Origin: Agaricus subrufescens
Taxonomy: Eukaryota; Basidiomycota; Agaricomycetes; Agaricales; Agaricaceae
Assembly: GCA_029945375.1 (NCBI GenBank)
Contig: CM057066.1
Coordinates: forward strand, 1,054,001-1,118,000
Length of the DNA: 64,000 nt
Direction: 5' to 3'
A model generated the notes under the pieces. That model was not told where the DNA came from. It searched no databases and saw only the letters and a program-made list of their open reading frames with translations. Shown in pieces: positions 23,826-34,579 of this stretch (the first letter of the stretch is position 1; each line of letters opens with the position of its first letter). A program made the position numbers and the translations under genes.

Positions 23826-24206
23826 ATGAGGGAACGGTGGGTTACAGCCCGAGGCGATACGATACTCACTCTAATTGAAACTACTCATCTACCCCCTGAT
23901 ATTTTAGGTGGTCCGCGACCACGGCTGCGTTACTCTTGTGTCAATAGTATTATACATGGCCTACAGACGTCTTGTCAGAGGGTATGTTTGGAGCCTAGCG
24001 GCGATGATGTTCATGGTCTTGGCAGAGGTGGCATCACTGTCGGAGCTAACTTACTTTGGCCAAAAGTATTCAAGCTGATTAAAAAAAGCTTCTGTGATTC
24101 GATGGATATATGGTTTGATTCGGTCACTTGGGGCCGGTGGCTTTCAGGAAAAAGTCATAATTCAGGCTCCAAGGTTTTCGTGTGGGTCATAGAGATCGAC
24201 AGGTAA
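23826..24206 (+). CDS. hypothetical ORF, doubtful
   Basis: A 126-codon ATG-initiated frame between elongin C and the CmcJ-like gene, beginning MRERWVTARGD. It has no recognised domain, signal peptide or clear promoter. It could be a real small protein, or part of a noncoding 3' region. Kept only because it is the longest frame in the gap. Confidence 0.2.
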   Translation: MRERWVTARGDTILTLIETTHLPPDILGGPRPRLRYSCVNSIIHGLQTSCQRVCLEPSGDDVHGLGRGGITVGANLLWPKVFKLIKKSFCDSMDIWFDSVTWGRWLSGKSHNSGSKVFVWVIEIDR

Positions 24207-24670
24207 AGCAGGGGTATGTGGTGTGTTTGGATGTCGGCGTAATGGTCGTTTAGAATTTGACCATTCAAAAGTCGGAATAAGTTTGGCACTAATCGGGTAT
24301 CGTTAATTTGACACCTCGAATTTTTCAATGGGAATATATCGTTCATTTTTGGGAGGAGATTGTGATAAGAAGGACGATTTATAATCGCTTAAGCTTTGAG
24401 ACGAGCTCATGTGATACAGGATGACCTGCTTTAATCTCGAGCCCAGAAGGGAGAACAGCTGCGCATTCCTTAAAAACGGGAAGATGGGGAAGGCAAGGGT
24501 ATTGTGGTTGATTAATTTGATAATGGATCGGGGTACGCGGGCCGGGGTCATGAACGAGAGTCTCTGGCTCACCTAAAGTCCTATTGAAAACATTGCTTAC
24601 TCATTCTACTAGGCTTGGGTTGTGTGACCATAGTCGTCTTCTTACGCTTATACCGCGGCCTGCCGGACAG

Positions 24671-24678
24671 TATAAAAA
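24671..24678 (+). promoter_or_regulatory. TATA element of the CmcJ-like gene
   Basis: TATAAAAA lies 45 nt before the ATG at 24716. Confidence 0.65.
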
Positions 24679-24715
24679 GGTCGCTTAATTAATTGACGCT
24701 TCCTATCTAGTACCC

Positions 24716-25666
24716 ATGGCTTCCTCCGACTTTGTTACCACCAAGCTCACATTCCACACTCCTCCTGCAGACGGCACTTATGCATATCAAGCAATCAATG
24801 CAGATACGAAAACAGGATTTAGGGATCGTAATATCGTGGATACAGAACGAACGGTGAAGATAGAGAATATTCGCGGGAAAGAGCATTTGTATAAGTTGAA
24901 TGAAGCTGGATTTCAACTTTACAAACGTCCGACCAAGTTTACGAGTTTTCGGGATGATGAGAAGGTCTTCAAGGAGTATTATCCGGAATGTATAGAGATC
25001 ATAAAAGAAGTTACGGGGGCATCTCGAGTTGTTTTTTTCGATCATAGTCAGTCCACATCTTGTGTTGAGATATCAAGATAATAGTGTTTTTAATATAGCT
25101 CGGCGTCTCGTAAACCCAGATCAAGTGGGAGAGACTCCAGATACTCGTCAGCCTGTGGCTTATGCCCACGTCGATCAAACAAGGGCATCTTCTATAAATC
25201 GTGTTCATCGACACCTACCACCCGAGGACGTTCCAGAACTTCTTCGTCATAGATTTCAAATTCTTAATCTCTGGAGGCCGATAGGCAATCCTGCCATTGA
25301 ATGGCCTTTGGCATTCTGCGATTTCAGAAGCGTTGATCCGGAGAATGATACATACCCCATGGGATTATATTACCCGGATCGGAAAGGAGAGACTATGGGC
25401 ATAAAGTGTAGTGACAGGTATGAATGGAAGTATGTACATGGAATGACGCCAGACGAAATAGCCTTAATCAAATGGTATGTTTCTGTTTTATCTACAAACG
25501 GACTCCTCAAATGTGGCTAAATATCCTTGTTAGCTTTGATTCTATAGAAGATGGAAGTGTTTCACGTTTTGCACCGCACACAGGGTTTGAGGATCCTACG
25601 ACGCCGAAGGGCACTCCTCACCGCGAGTCCATTGAACTGAGGGCCTTGGTCTTCTATGATGATTGA
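24716..25666 (+). CDS. CmcJ/asaB-like oxidoreductase (GA4-desaturase family)
   Basis: A member of the fungal asaB/CmcJ/NvfI-like family, generally annotated as hydroxylase or desaturase of secondary metabolism with a cupin-like fold. Exon 1 ends at VVFFDH. An intron of about 53 nt (acceptor ATATAG near 25100) joins it to TRRLVNPDQ, and the metal-site-like AHVDQT follows. Then come HRFQILNLWRPIGNPAIEWPLAFCDFRSVD, YEWKYVHGMTPDEIALIK, a second intron, and the family ending CFDSIEDG, APHTGFEDP, PHRESIELRALVFYDD. About 284 residues, normal for the family. With a P450 5 kb upstream it could belong to a small metabolite locus, but intervening housekeeping genes argue against a tight cluster. Confidence 0.85.
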
Positions 25667-26640
25667 GGGGGAGACGCTATTTTTAAATCTATACATGTAT
25701 TTGATCCGCGATTGTTTTCTTCCCCAGTTTGCTATCCAATATGTTTTTGTCTAGTCTTGAGCCGCATGCGATCTGGATTGACTATGAGCTATGCTTCTCA
25801 GAATTTCTCTCTGCTTTTCATCACGGTTACCACGCATAGATCCACTTTCTTCTTTTTTGAGAATGACGTCGTTGCGCCTATATATATCTGGCCGCCTTCC
25901 GAAAGTCGAACTTTGCTCTTTGTACCCAAACTATATCTTATTCTATTCTAGCTCTTTTTTCACGCCATGCGTTTCTTGATGACCTATGCTCTTGTTTTCT
26001 CCATCACATCTACTATGGGATATATGGTCACTCAACCGCAAGCCGGTGATAAATGGAGATGTGGAGAGATTCAGACGTACGCCTTCTTCGAATCGCCGTT
26101 TAACCTTTGACCTCAAAGATTTTTTTCTATCCGTCATAGCGTCTCATGGGATTATGTTGATACAGATGCGGGGTCATTCTGTATTGAGATTTCGGATGGA
26201 GTAGGTTTTTTGTTGGTGATTATATGCGCCGAAATTGAACCGCATGTTACAGAGATCAGCTGTCAAGATTGCCAGCGACATCCCGCGCGAGCAAGGCTCG
26301 AAAAAGATTCGTGTTCCGGAAGTCGCGCCTACTGGTGATCAACCCCTCCGCATAAACTTGGTTGCGTGTCCAGGTAGCAGCTCCCAGGGAATATTCGCTC
26401 AGTCTGATGCGATAATTGTGACGTGTCGCCATCGGTAAAAGTCTGAAGTATGCATCGGTTGTGGTACTTTCATAACAAGCAATATTACATTCTTTTCTCG
26501 CACATGATCCTCCTCCTAGTTACCACCTACATCTTTACGCGGAGCTCGCGCAGCGAGTTCGAACGTCTTTTGGGTGAAAGCAAGGGCGAATTAAGTCCAG
26601 GGGAAGCCCCATAGAAATACTAGGGGGGGGATCATAAATG
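25667..26640. other. intergenic, no gene seen
   Basis: Short frames only, with no family match. The left part is probably the 3' UTR of the CmcJ-like gene. Confidence 0.5.
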
Positions 26641-26649
26641 ATCTTCCAA

Positions 26650-27055
26650 TACGTTTGTCTTCTACATAATCATACAACATCCTCTGGTCTGGTCCACCTC
26701 GCTTCTTCGGGTCGTTACCTCTCTTATCATAGCCCAAATCCGTCCCCTCATGTTTTGCGTCTCTTCACATTCATCTCGTTCGCTTCCTCGCGCCAAAGCG
26801 CTGTTATCTGTTCGGCCGCTGCAGCACGCCCGTCTACTATATCCGGTACATGGATAAATTGAGCTTGTCCGGTCCCGACCCTTGGTAGTGGATCATAATA
26901 AATTCCACCGTGCGCTTCTGTCATATGGTCATATATATGATTCCGTTCGAAAGTCCCTAGACAGATCCAACAAAACTGTGCGCCACACCTACAACTCACA
27001 TGATTACACCCGTCGTTCTCTCGACCTATACGTGCCACCAAAGATATTGAGATGG
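26650..27055 (-). pseudogene. 3' relic of a CCCH/RBR E3 ligase gene
   Basis: The minus strand codes for GCNHVSCRCGAQFCWICLG, IYDHMTEAHGGIYYDP and VPDIVDGRAAAAEQITAL. This closely parallels the RING2 end and tail of the intact RBR gene at 43495-46889. The homology continues at DNA level to the stop codon at 26662-26664, where the last residues CMIM form a CaaX-like end as in the intact gene (CTIM). Most of the alanine/arginine coiled coil between these parts is missing or out of frame. No RING1, IBR or RNA-binding part is present to the right, so this is a broken duplicate. Confidence 0.8.
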
Positions 27056-27177
27056 AGGCAGATAGTGATAGTGACGACCAGCCATACGTAGAGATGACAT
27101 TCTCGGATGATGAAGAGATTCATCTGATGTTAATGGTAGACTGGTAGACAATATGTAATCGAGCCCTACAAAGATGC

Positions 27178-28593
27178 CTAAAATACATTATTCTGGAGCT
27201 GCTCTAACGTGCTGTATAACTCCAAATCCTTCTCCCACCTTCCTTTCATTTGCCTCCGACGTGTTTCATATTGTTCTGGGTCTTGGTTCTTCAGTGAAGT
27301 GAGAGTTTGAAATCCGTTCTCCACAAAACGGAAGACACTGCCCGAACTATAGAACGTGACTGATGCCCTCCGGTCCGTAGGTCCAATGGGAACATTGCTG
27401 TGGGTTAGAACCGCTGATGGGATTAGAGCAGCTGACCCGGGGGGGGAACTCTACGACCAAGCGAGGCTCATGGAGAACCAAATGGCCACCACTTTGACTG
27501 TCAAAGTCACCCAATGCTACTATTGCGCACCACCCAAAGGCTAGGTTTTGATAATCACGGTGGGGGACTGTAATAACTGAATGCCCATAGTTGAGAGACA
27601 TTGAACCAAAGACGGCTTGTTCTCCAGGTTTCTTCAGATGGCCGTATTTCGGATGGGAGACAAGCTCGTTCATTGTGTCACGGTAGTAGGCGTGCAGGCG
27701 GGGGGCCCATTTTTGGAATGAGGCTACATAGAGTGTCAGAGCCAAGTATGAGCAAATAATGTAGTTGGGCTTTCTGTCGCAAAAAGAGAGGAGTCTTTTC
27801 ATTTCCAAAGAATGTGTGATACGTTCTGCGCTTGCTGATATGTTAGATAGTTAGTGTACATTGACTGGTTCTTGTTGCCCGTGATCTGCCATGATTCCAA
27901 ACTCAGCGGTTGGGTAATTTCCCCGTCGGTGGATGAGTTGTTTAGGCTGAAATTTTATTTGGTGAGGCATGTCTTGAAGTGCATGGAAGATGCTGCGACA
28001 ACTGGCAACATAATCCTCAGCCCTAGGCCTGCCAGCGAAAACGGCATAGACTGTACCACGGTCATCAGTGAGCGGAAGAGGGTGTATGCCTGTTAGAACA
28101 TGAGACAACCGAGCAGTACTTTAGATTTGCATCGCCTACCATCCCAGGGTTGAATTACATATCCAGCGCTTCTGTAATCTTTTAAAAGCATATGTGGATG
28201 ATGTTCTTCAACCGTGGAGCCACAATATCCGGTGGTTTGGGCTCGAATTCCCTCTGAATGGTATGACGTTGTAGATATGATTGGAGGCATCGAAAGCGCC
28301 AAAGTTTCTCGACGCCTGTTTTCAATATCCAACCGTCTCTTCTTTTGGCGACGGAGATGAGATCCATTCTTGGTACGAGCCGCAATAGGGGTGAGTGAGT
28401 GATGGCTATCCACCTCTGACGGAACTTTTAATGCGTCATCGCCAAGCACATCAATTGAGGCAGGTGAGCGGGGTCGCTTCCTTGACTGAAGGGGTTCAGG
28501 TGACGTGCTATCTAAGTAGCTCTCCTCCTGCTGAATCGCTTGTTGAAGAAGGGCAATGAGGTTATCGTTAGGGAATGCCTTGTAAGACGCCAA
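27178..28593 (-). pseudogene. TET/JBP-like 2OG-Fe(II) dioxygenase, frameshifted
   Basis: A basidiomycete-expanded 2-oxoglutarate/Fe(II) dioxygenase related to TET/JBP nucleic-acid base oxidases. Exon 1 (to 28593, MASYKAFPNDN) carries a basic, nuclear-localisation-like stretch, RKRPRSP and RRQKKRRL. After an intron at about 28098-28154 come GIHPLPLTDDRGTVYAVFAG and a region to HRRGNYPTAEFG. The catalytic part has VPHRDYQNLAFG (metal HxD), then FDSQSGGHLVLHEPRLVVEFPP. The frame then breaks at an eight-C run (27439-27446). One base less restores GSAALIPSAVLTHSNVPIG (distal His), the RRASVTFYSSGSVFRF Arg block and a stop at 27178-27180. The intron near 27840 is also hard to place. An extra 5' exon may lie at 28621-28810. 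A sequencing error in the C-run is possible. Confidence 0.72.
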
Positions 28594-29200
28594 ACCCGCA
28601 TATTCACGCCCTCCGCGTGTCTACAAGTTTCGAAGGTCAATATATAGGGGGTTCAGGTCAGACGCTACAAGAGACTGACCATGCTGACAACATATCCTGA
28701 TTTCGAGTTCATGCAGAGGCTTTGAGACTGTGTATCGCAAGCACCCGTGCAATGGCTGGCTAGGTCCGCAGAGTAGTCGTCGGTCAGTTGGAGGTGCAGT
28801 GTATGTCAATACAGCAATTCAAGTAATGACTCTTATACCATGGGCTCAAAATCCAATCTTACGAGCAACACTACTACAAACTTCGCTTAATACGTGATGC
28901 GAACCATGATCGCTTATGTGTTACATAGCACCGCCATTTCCGAGTCGGCCCTGGGAGATCCCTGAATAGCCTGGTAAGTTGTCAGTGCAAGCCTCCCTTT
29001 CTATTCAAATTACGCACATGAGGCAAAGCATAGCAGCAGTGAATGGGGTGAGGGGGGGAGAGCGAGGGAGCTTGGTGCGTAATCATGAGTGTGAAGAGCC
29101 AGGAAGGAGTGACACCCCTCGGCCCGGATCAACAAAAACACTGGACGTTGTGACTCCACCTGGTCTTCCGTCATTCCATACCTGAACGACAAAAGTGGTG
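28594..29200. other. upstream of the TET/JBP-like gene
   Basis: The minus strand at 28621-28810 has an open stretch (LLCGPSQPLHGCLRY, LHELEIRICCQHGQ) before a plausible acceptor at about 28620. It could be an earlier exon of the dioxygenase gene. Nothing else is recognised. Confidence 0.35.
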
Positions 29201-29204
29201 ATCA

Positions 29205-29480
29205 GTGCTCAGGGGTTTCAATATATAAAAAAATAAACACATACGATGTCATGGTACCTCTGGATTGACTAGCATTAAGGTCAACCACGTCGCCTATATC
29301 TGAGGATGCCTTGTGGTCCAACAGAGTTCGGTAGAGCCTGTCAGCAGAACGACTCGGACAAGTAAGCATAATAACACACCGTACGATGTGACTTGCAAGT
29401 ATTGGCAAACCTATTGCGCTGACATCTTCTCTAACCTTTTTTTAACCATAGTTCTGGGCGTGGACAAGGGGCAGACAGTC
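29205..29480 (-). pseudogene. 5' relic of a CCCH/RBR E3 ligase gene
   Basis: DNA here aligns by eye with 46,610-46,910, the 5' exons and introns of the intact RBR gene. Shared parts include the CACATACRA segment, TCTGGATTGACT versus TCCGGATTGACT, the CGTCGCCTATAT versus TGTCGCCTACAT stretch, and the start-codon context AACTATGGTT with TTAGAGAAG after it. In this copy an in-frame TAG follows the ATG within 13 codons, and the CCCH Cys pattern is lost. With the 3' relic at 26.65-27.05 kb it represents the two ends of one degenerate copy lying head-to-tail beside the intact gene. Confidence 0.7.
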
Positions 29481-29734
29481 GGACAATCCGCTCAGGACCT
29501 TCAGTGGTGCGCCATCCGGCCGCTCAGTAAAGTCACTAGCAGCAGCAGGTGAGCATCTGCTGACCACCCTCAGCTCAATGGTGTGCCCGGCTGCCTCAAC
29601 AGATACTCTTACTACCGTATTACCAACGGTCTTATCTATTGTGGCGGCGGGCACATCACTGCAGGACCCCTACCAATGGTCCCGGTGAGATATTATTGTA
29701 AGGTTAGCTCATGATCAGATGGCTATCAAATACA

Positions 29735-29749
29735 CTGTGTCACCGTCAC
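29735..29749 (+). repeat. 15-bp target-site duplication of the non-LTR element (left)
   Basis: CTGTGTCACCGTCAC occurs here and again directly after the poly-A tract at 43276-43290. The following bases differ (A versus T), which fixes its length at 15 bp, or 16 if the shared A before it is counted. Confidence 0.92.
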
Positions 29750-29840
29750 ATTCCTTCTTGCCTCTTACTTTCATCATCTCGGTGGAAAAAGCAGAGCATT
29801 ATAGGAATACATTGTGTTGCACCAGCCTACCAGCCACGCC

Positions 29841-32674
29841 ATGAGCGATCCGTTCGTACCCAATTCCCAACCCACCCCGCCCTCCCCCCCGAGTTTGCCG
29901 CCATCCAAGCTCGAAAGTCTGCCCGGCTTGCAGCCAGGGAAGAGAAACGTGCGTTACGCACTCAAGCTGCTGACCTCACCGACAGAGGATACAACCCGAA
30001 GAACGAGCTGCTCGGCAGGAAGAGCAGATCCAAGGCGAGTAGCACTCGCTCATCCTCGGCCATTCCTGCTAGGCGAATCCCCGCACCCGAAACTACAACT
30101 AACGCATTGACGGAGGACAACCTCCTCATGCACACTAACCTCTCGCAGAAAGAACAGGCCTCGCCCACACGAGGCAGATCCAGACCCACTTCCCTGGTTA
30201 ACCCTAACACACACGCCGCAGCATCGGTTTCAGATATTTCCGATGAATCCCTCACCCCCTCGGAAATCGCCGAAGCTCGTGAAAACGGAGGCGATAGACT
30301 CGCCAACATGACAGACGAAGAAATCAAACAGGAATTCCGAAACCTCAAGGACGAGGAAGAATTCCAACAACTCACAGATGAACAGATTGAGCACCGCATG
30401 GAGAACTATTCTAGATCCCGTGCCCCTTCCCCATCACCCAAACGCGTACCGACCACCCCCGCCAACCCTCCCTCTCCAAAAACCCCGCCCACTAACAAGA
30501 ATCTCATCTTGGATGGCGACAAAACTCCGCGATCCCCGGCCGTCACCAGGGCTACTACCCAAGCGGTAAACCTCCTCCGAAAAAGAGAGGATAATGTCAA
30601 CCCCCTCGAGATCACTAACTCCCAACAGGTAGAGGAATTCGAGACATCCATTATGCTAAGCAAAGTAGGAGTGGATAATATCAACATACCCGACATCCCA
30701 CGCCCCACTACACCCACCCCCGCCCCCCTAAAGAAGGCATTCTCACTCGAGGAGATGGACCACATAAATGCCCTATGGGCCGAACTCGTCGTCTACTACG
30801 ACAGTTTTATCCCGGAATTTATTCCTAACGCTCACGTTCTAGCAGAACCAGCTTTCAGATTCATCAAAGGATATCCCACTACTAGGTGGGCTGACGTCAA
30901 AGTCGGTCTTAACACCGCCAAGGACCTATACTCCAACCCCCCCGCCTTCCAACCATACAGACCCACTGACGGGGACAACGTTCCCCCTTTCACACACATG
31001 GACACAGCGGAAGATCCTAGTCCAGCCCCGGCCCCCATCATATCATCCCCGGCTCACACCGAACTCTCGTATGCTTCTCCCAAACCAGCAAACGAGACCG
31101 TAGGCACCATCACAGCTCCTTTAAACGAGAAAGAGTTCCCAACCCTGAAAGACTCGGCACACGCTCCGCGCGTCCCAGCCCACCCTTCTAACCCCGCCCC
31201 ATTCCCTCCCCAAAAATCACAACAACCCCTGTCTCGCCCCAGCTCTCCCATCCGGATGGGTCCGCCCAAAGCATTACGTAAACCCACCCCCAATAAACTA
31301 AAATTCCCCAAACCTGCAGGTGACCTCAAATCGTCCATCAAGGACATGTCCCATCTCGGGACCAAGGCCAAAACCACCCTCCTTCAGAAAATCGACAAGC
31401 TCTCGGAAGAGCGTGCCATTGAAGAACACAAGAAGATACACGCCGAGAAATACGGTAAGAAAGACCAGGACAAGAAACCCCAAAACAACGCTACTCCCAA
31501 AGTTTCGTACGCTAACGCTGCTAAACCCTCACCCACCCCCTACACCCCCCAAGCGCAGGAACTTCTGGGTAAAATCCTGGCATCTGATCTCGATCAAAAG
31601 AGTAAAATGGAGGCCATATCCGGACTTGAACGCATGCCGGCCCCTAAGATTAAAGCCCCGGCCAAACCTGTTAACCCCAAGGCTCACCCTACCCCCAAGG
31701 CCACCGCCATATCCAAAGGCCCTAGCCGAAAAGCCGCTATATTCAATATTGACTCCATCCTTCACCGTACCCACCTCACTGACATCGGCGCGTTATTGGA
31801 ACGCATGAACAGGACACTTACGGGTATACGAAGTTACATGAGAACCGAAACTGGCAAAATACAAGGTGATACGTTCCATATTTACCTTAACATCGTACCA
31901 AGAGAAGAGGAGTTCAACGACCTTCGACTCGCTCTCATAATCGCTCTCGACCTCAAATCTGATGATGGTACTGACATCCCAGATGACGCCCTCATCCCTT
32001 ACGCCCCTCAGTCCACAGCCCATCTCATCCTCAAAGGCTTCGACTTATACAACACCAAATTCAGTAGAAAAGACGAGGATAAACTCACGGGAGAACAGGT
32101 TCTGGACCTCCTCAGCATGAACTCCCGCCTTAACGGCCTAGTGTGCGTACGCACTCCACGCGTCGTCAAGTCCCAGAAATCAGACGACTCCGCCGTCGTA
32201 TTTATGGACGTATGGGACTCTCAAAATGGAGCCAACACGAAGCATATCGTCAACAAGCCCTACCACATTCACGGTAAGCTCATCCGTATTGAATACGCTA
32301 GACCGAGGGAATTCGTTCCCCAATGCCAAAAGTGCTGGTCATGGAGACATGGCACATCAGCATGTCGAATTAATCACCATAAATGCGCCCGCTGCGGCGA
32401 TGGCCATCGTACTGACAACCATGACTTTTACGCGGAGTGCTGCGCATCACTGCGTACCGACAACCACGTTCCAACGTGCACTCATCCCCCCAAATGCATC
32501 AACTGCGGGGGTCCTCACATGGCCTACGAAATCGCGTGCGAATACAAACAACATCAACACGACCGACAATGGCACTTCAGACGAAGTGAAGAAGAAAAAG
32601 ATCGACGCATCGCATCACGAAAGGCGGCCATCAAGGCCACCGACCCCAACAGAGTAATCATCCCCATCGATTAA
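29841..32674 (+). CDS. LINE ORF1, gag-like protein with zinc knuckles
   Basis: A nucleic-acid-binding protein that coats the element RNA. The long frame carries Pro/Thr/Ser-rich parts, a charged segment (MTDEEIKQEFRNLKDEEEF) and a basic mid region. Near the end it has three Cys/His knuckles, starting CQKCWSWRHGTSAC, CARCGDGH and CINCGGPH. The start is problematic: the only early ATG inside the element (29841, MSDPFVPNSQ) is in another frame, separated from the main frame at a seven-C run (29884-29890). The main frame is open leftward through the target duplication into host DNA to an ATG at 29711, which cannot be the element's own start. A frameshift in the C-run, or initiation at a non-ATG codon, is likely. 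It ends one base before the ORF2 ATG. Confidence 0.8.
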
Positions 32675-32675
32675 T

Positions 32676-34193
32676 ATGTCTAACACGCCTATCCCCATAC
32701 CAGACGAGTGTCGAATACTCGCCCCCCCCTTTTTTAACATATGGTCATATAATGCTAACAAGAGTTGGGAGAACACCTCTCTCACTCTAGAACGATGTGC
32801 CTCCTTCATCGACATTATCTTATTTCAGGAGCCCGGATGGAAACGCGTCCGAACCCAACCCTCAACAGTCAACAGGGAAGGCGATGATGCCTTTGGCCCT
32901 CCTATACATCCCTCGTGGATTCCGATCCTCCCCGCCTTCGATTGCACTAACGCCTCGTCTTTCCACCCTCGAGTCTTGACTTACGTTAACAGGAGACTCG
33001 CTTCTCTTAATCCCCAGTACAGATCGGACGTTTGTAAACACCCCGATGTATCCATACTAACCCTCAAACACCCAGGATATTTCCGAGAAACCACCAATAT
33101 TGCAAATGTATACAACGACGGCCGTTCCCACGCGGCCCTCGTTTTCTTGGAAAATGAAACTAACCGACTCCCTCTGCTAGATATATGTGCAAGCGACTTC
33201 AACATTCAAGACGCCGAATGGGACCCAGGCGCAAGAGCGCACCATGGACCTAATGCTCACAGCACCAGACTTGTGGACGCCCTGAGTACCTTAGGCGTTC
33301 TCAGAGCCAACTTCGATAACCAACACACCCCCACGCACATCCCCCACCAACACGAGGGTGTTCGCCCCTCTATTATCGACCTATGCTTCGCCTCCCCCAC
33401 ATTTCTCGAAAACCCCGGATTCCAGGCCATTGTCCAGAACGATGACGTCAGCAGGCTCGGGTCGGATCATAACCCGATACACATCAAATGCCCTAACAAA
33501 GGCCAAGAAGATACGTGCGGTAAGATGTTTCTCGATCGATATTCTAAAGAAGAAGACGCCTTCGTCAAAGAGATCATAGACAACACTAACACCCTTAGAA
33601 CTTCACAAGGCCTTCCGACAAACGCCGATCAAATTGAAAAGTTCACGGACAGCATGGGTAAAATTTTCCTTGAAGCATGGAATACTCACGCTGTACTAGC
33701 TAAACCTTCCTGCCATTCCAAAAAATGGTGGGATAAAGATTGCAAAAACGCGTTCAACGACATGAAGCGCAATCGACTCCCAGGTTCCAAACGCGACCCC
33801 GCCAAATACTCCGCCCTCAGAAAATTGGCAAGGGAAAAGAGAAACGCACATTTCAGCAAAGCAATCCAGTATACGGCTGTCGACAAGAAACGACCATGGG
33901 ACCTTGTCGAGTGGACAAGGGAACGCAAACTCCCGGCCACCGAGGCTATTCTCGACATGGAAGGTAAACCATGCAATGACGATACTTCACTTTTCAACGC
34001 CATTCATCATACCTTTAACTCCGCTAACGACCGAAAGGTCACCTTTGATAGAGTCACCGAAAACCTCACCCCCCTTCCTCCTCGAACATGGAATCCCTTC
34101 TCTCCACTCGAAATTACTGACGCATTACGTAGCTGCTCCAAAAATTCGGCTCCCGGTCCAGATCACATTTCCTGGCACATCCTCAAAAGACTC
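32676..34193 (+). CDS. LINE ORF2, 5' part (endonuclease and RT start)
   Basis: An apurinic-type endonuclease domain in the first 270 residues: FNIWSYNANKSWENTSLTLE, DIILFQEPGWKR (catalytic Glu), LDICASDFNIQDAEWDP (ASDFN in the usual GDFN position) and SRLGSDHNPIHI (SDHxPI). It nicks target DNA for target-primed reverse transcription. A linker with KKWWDKDCKNAFNDMK follows, then the RT start motif LRSCSKNSAPGPDHISWHIL. The frame is cut at 34193 by the copia LTR and ends at a chance stop. It starts 1 nt after the ORF1 stop (TAATATG), suggesting termination-reinitiation coupling. Confidence 0.9.
34189..34193 (+). repeat. 5-bp target-site duplication of the copia element (left)
   Basis: GACTC directly before the LTR, repeated at 39946-39950 directly after the other LTR. 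Confidence 0.93.
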
Positions 34194-34465
34194 TGTTGAC
34201 TGTAGACAACGTAGATACGTCAGCTTTCAGCTGAGAGAGAACAACTGAATTGATATCACCTGTAGACAACGTAGATACGTCACTACAGGAAAACAATGTC
34301 AATAGAGAAAGAAAAGGAGGTAAAGGAACACACATACGCTTTCAGCTGAGAGAGAACAACTGAAAGCGAATGTAGGAAGAACGCGACAAGTAATCTACGT
34401 AGTCACATGATAATCTACACGCATCACCTGACTAATCTATATAGCGTCTTTATGCATTTTCAACA
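34194..34465 (-). repeat. copia LTR (element 3' LTR)
   Basis: 272 bp, apparently identical to 39674-39945. It holds two copies of TGTAGACAACGTAGATACGT (about 60 bp apart), two copies of CTTTCAGCTGAGAGAGAACA, and in element orientation a TATATAG promoter-like box near its start. Confidence 0.95.
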
Positions 34466-34474
34466 CACCCCCAC
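34466..34474 (-). other. copia polypurine tract
   Basis: In element orientation GTGGGGGTG immediately precedes the 3' LTR, the usual plus-strand primer place for copia elements. Confidence 0.7.
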
Positions 34475-34579
34475 AGAAAGACAGCGTAATAGAATCAGAA
34501 TAGAGAAGTGGTTGAATAGAAGAACAACATGAATAATTGTGAAGAGAAATGAGAAATAAAAGAATGTTGAAACAGTTTT

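Noticed and set aside
29711..29749. N-terminus of the 987-codon frame as LINE ORF1 start
   Set aside because: These codons lie in host DNA and the target-site duplication, outside the element.
31054..31377. Minus-strand frames inside LINE ORF1
   Set aside because: Antisense shadows of the Pro/Thr-rich ORF1.
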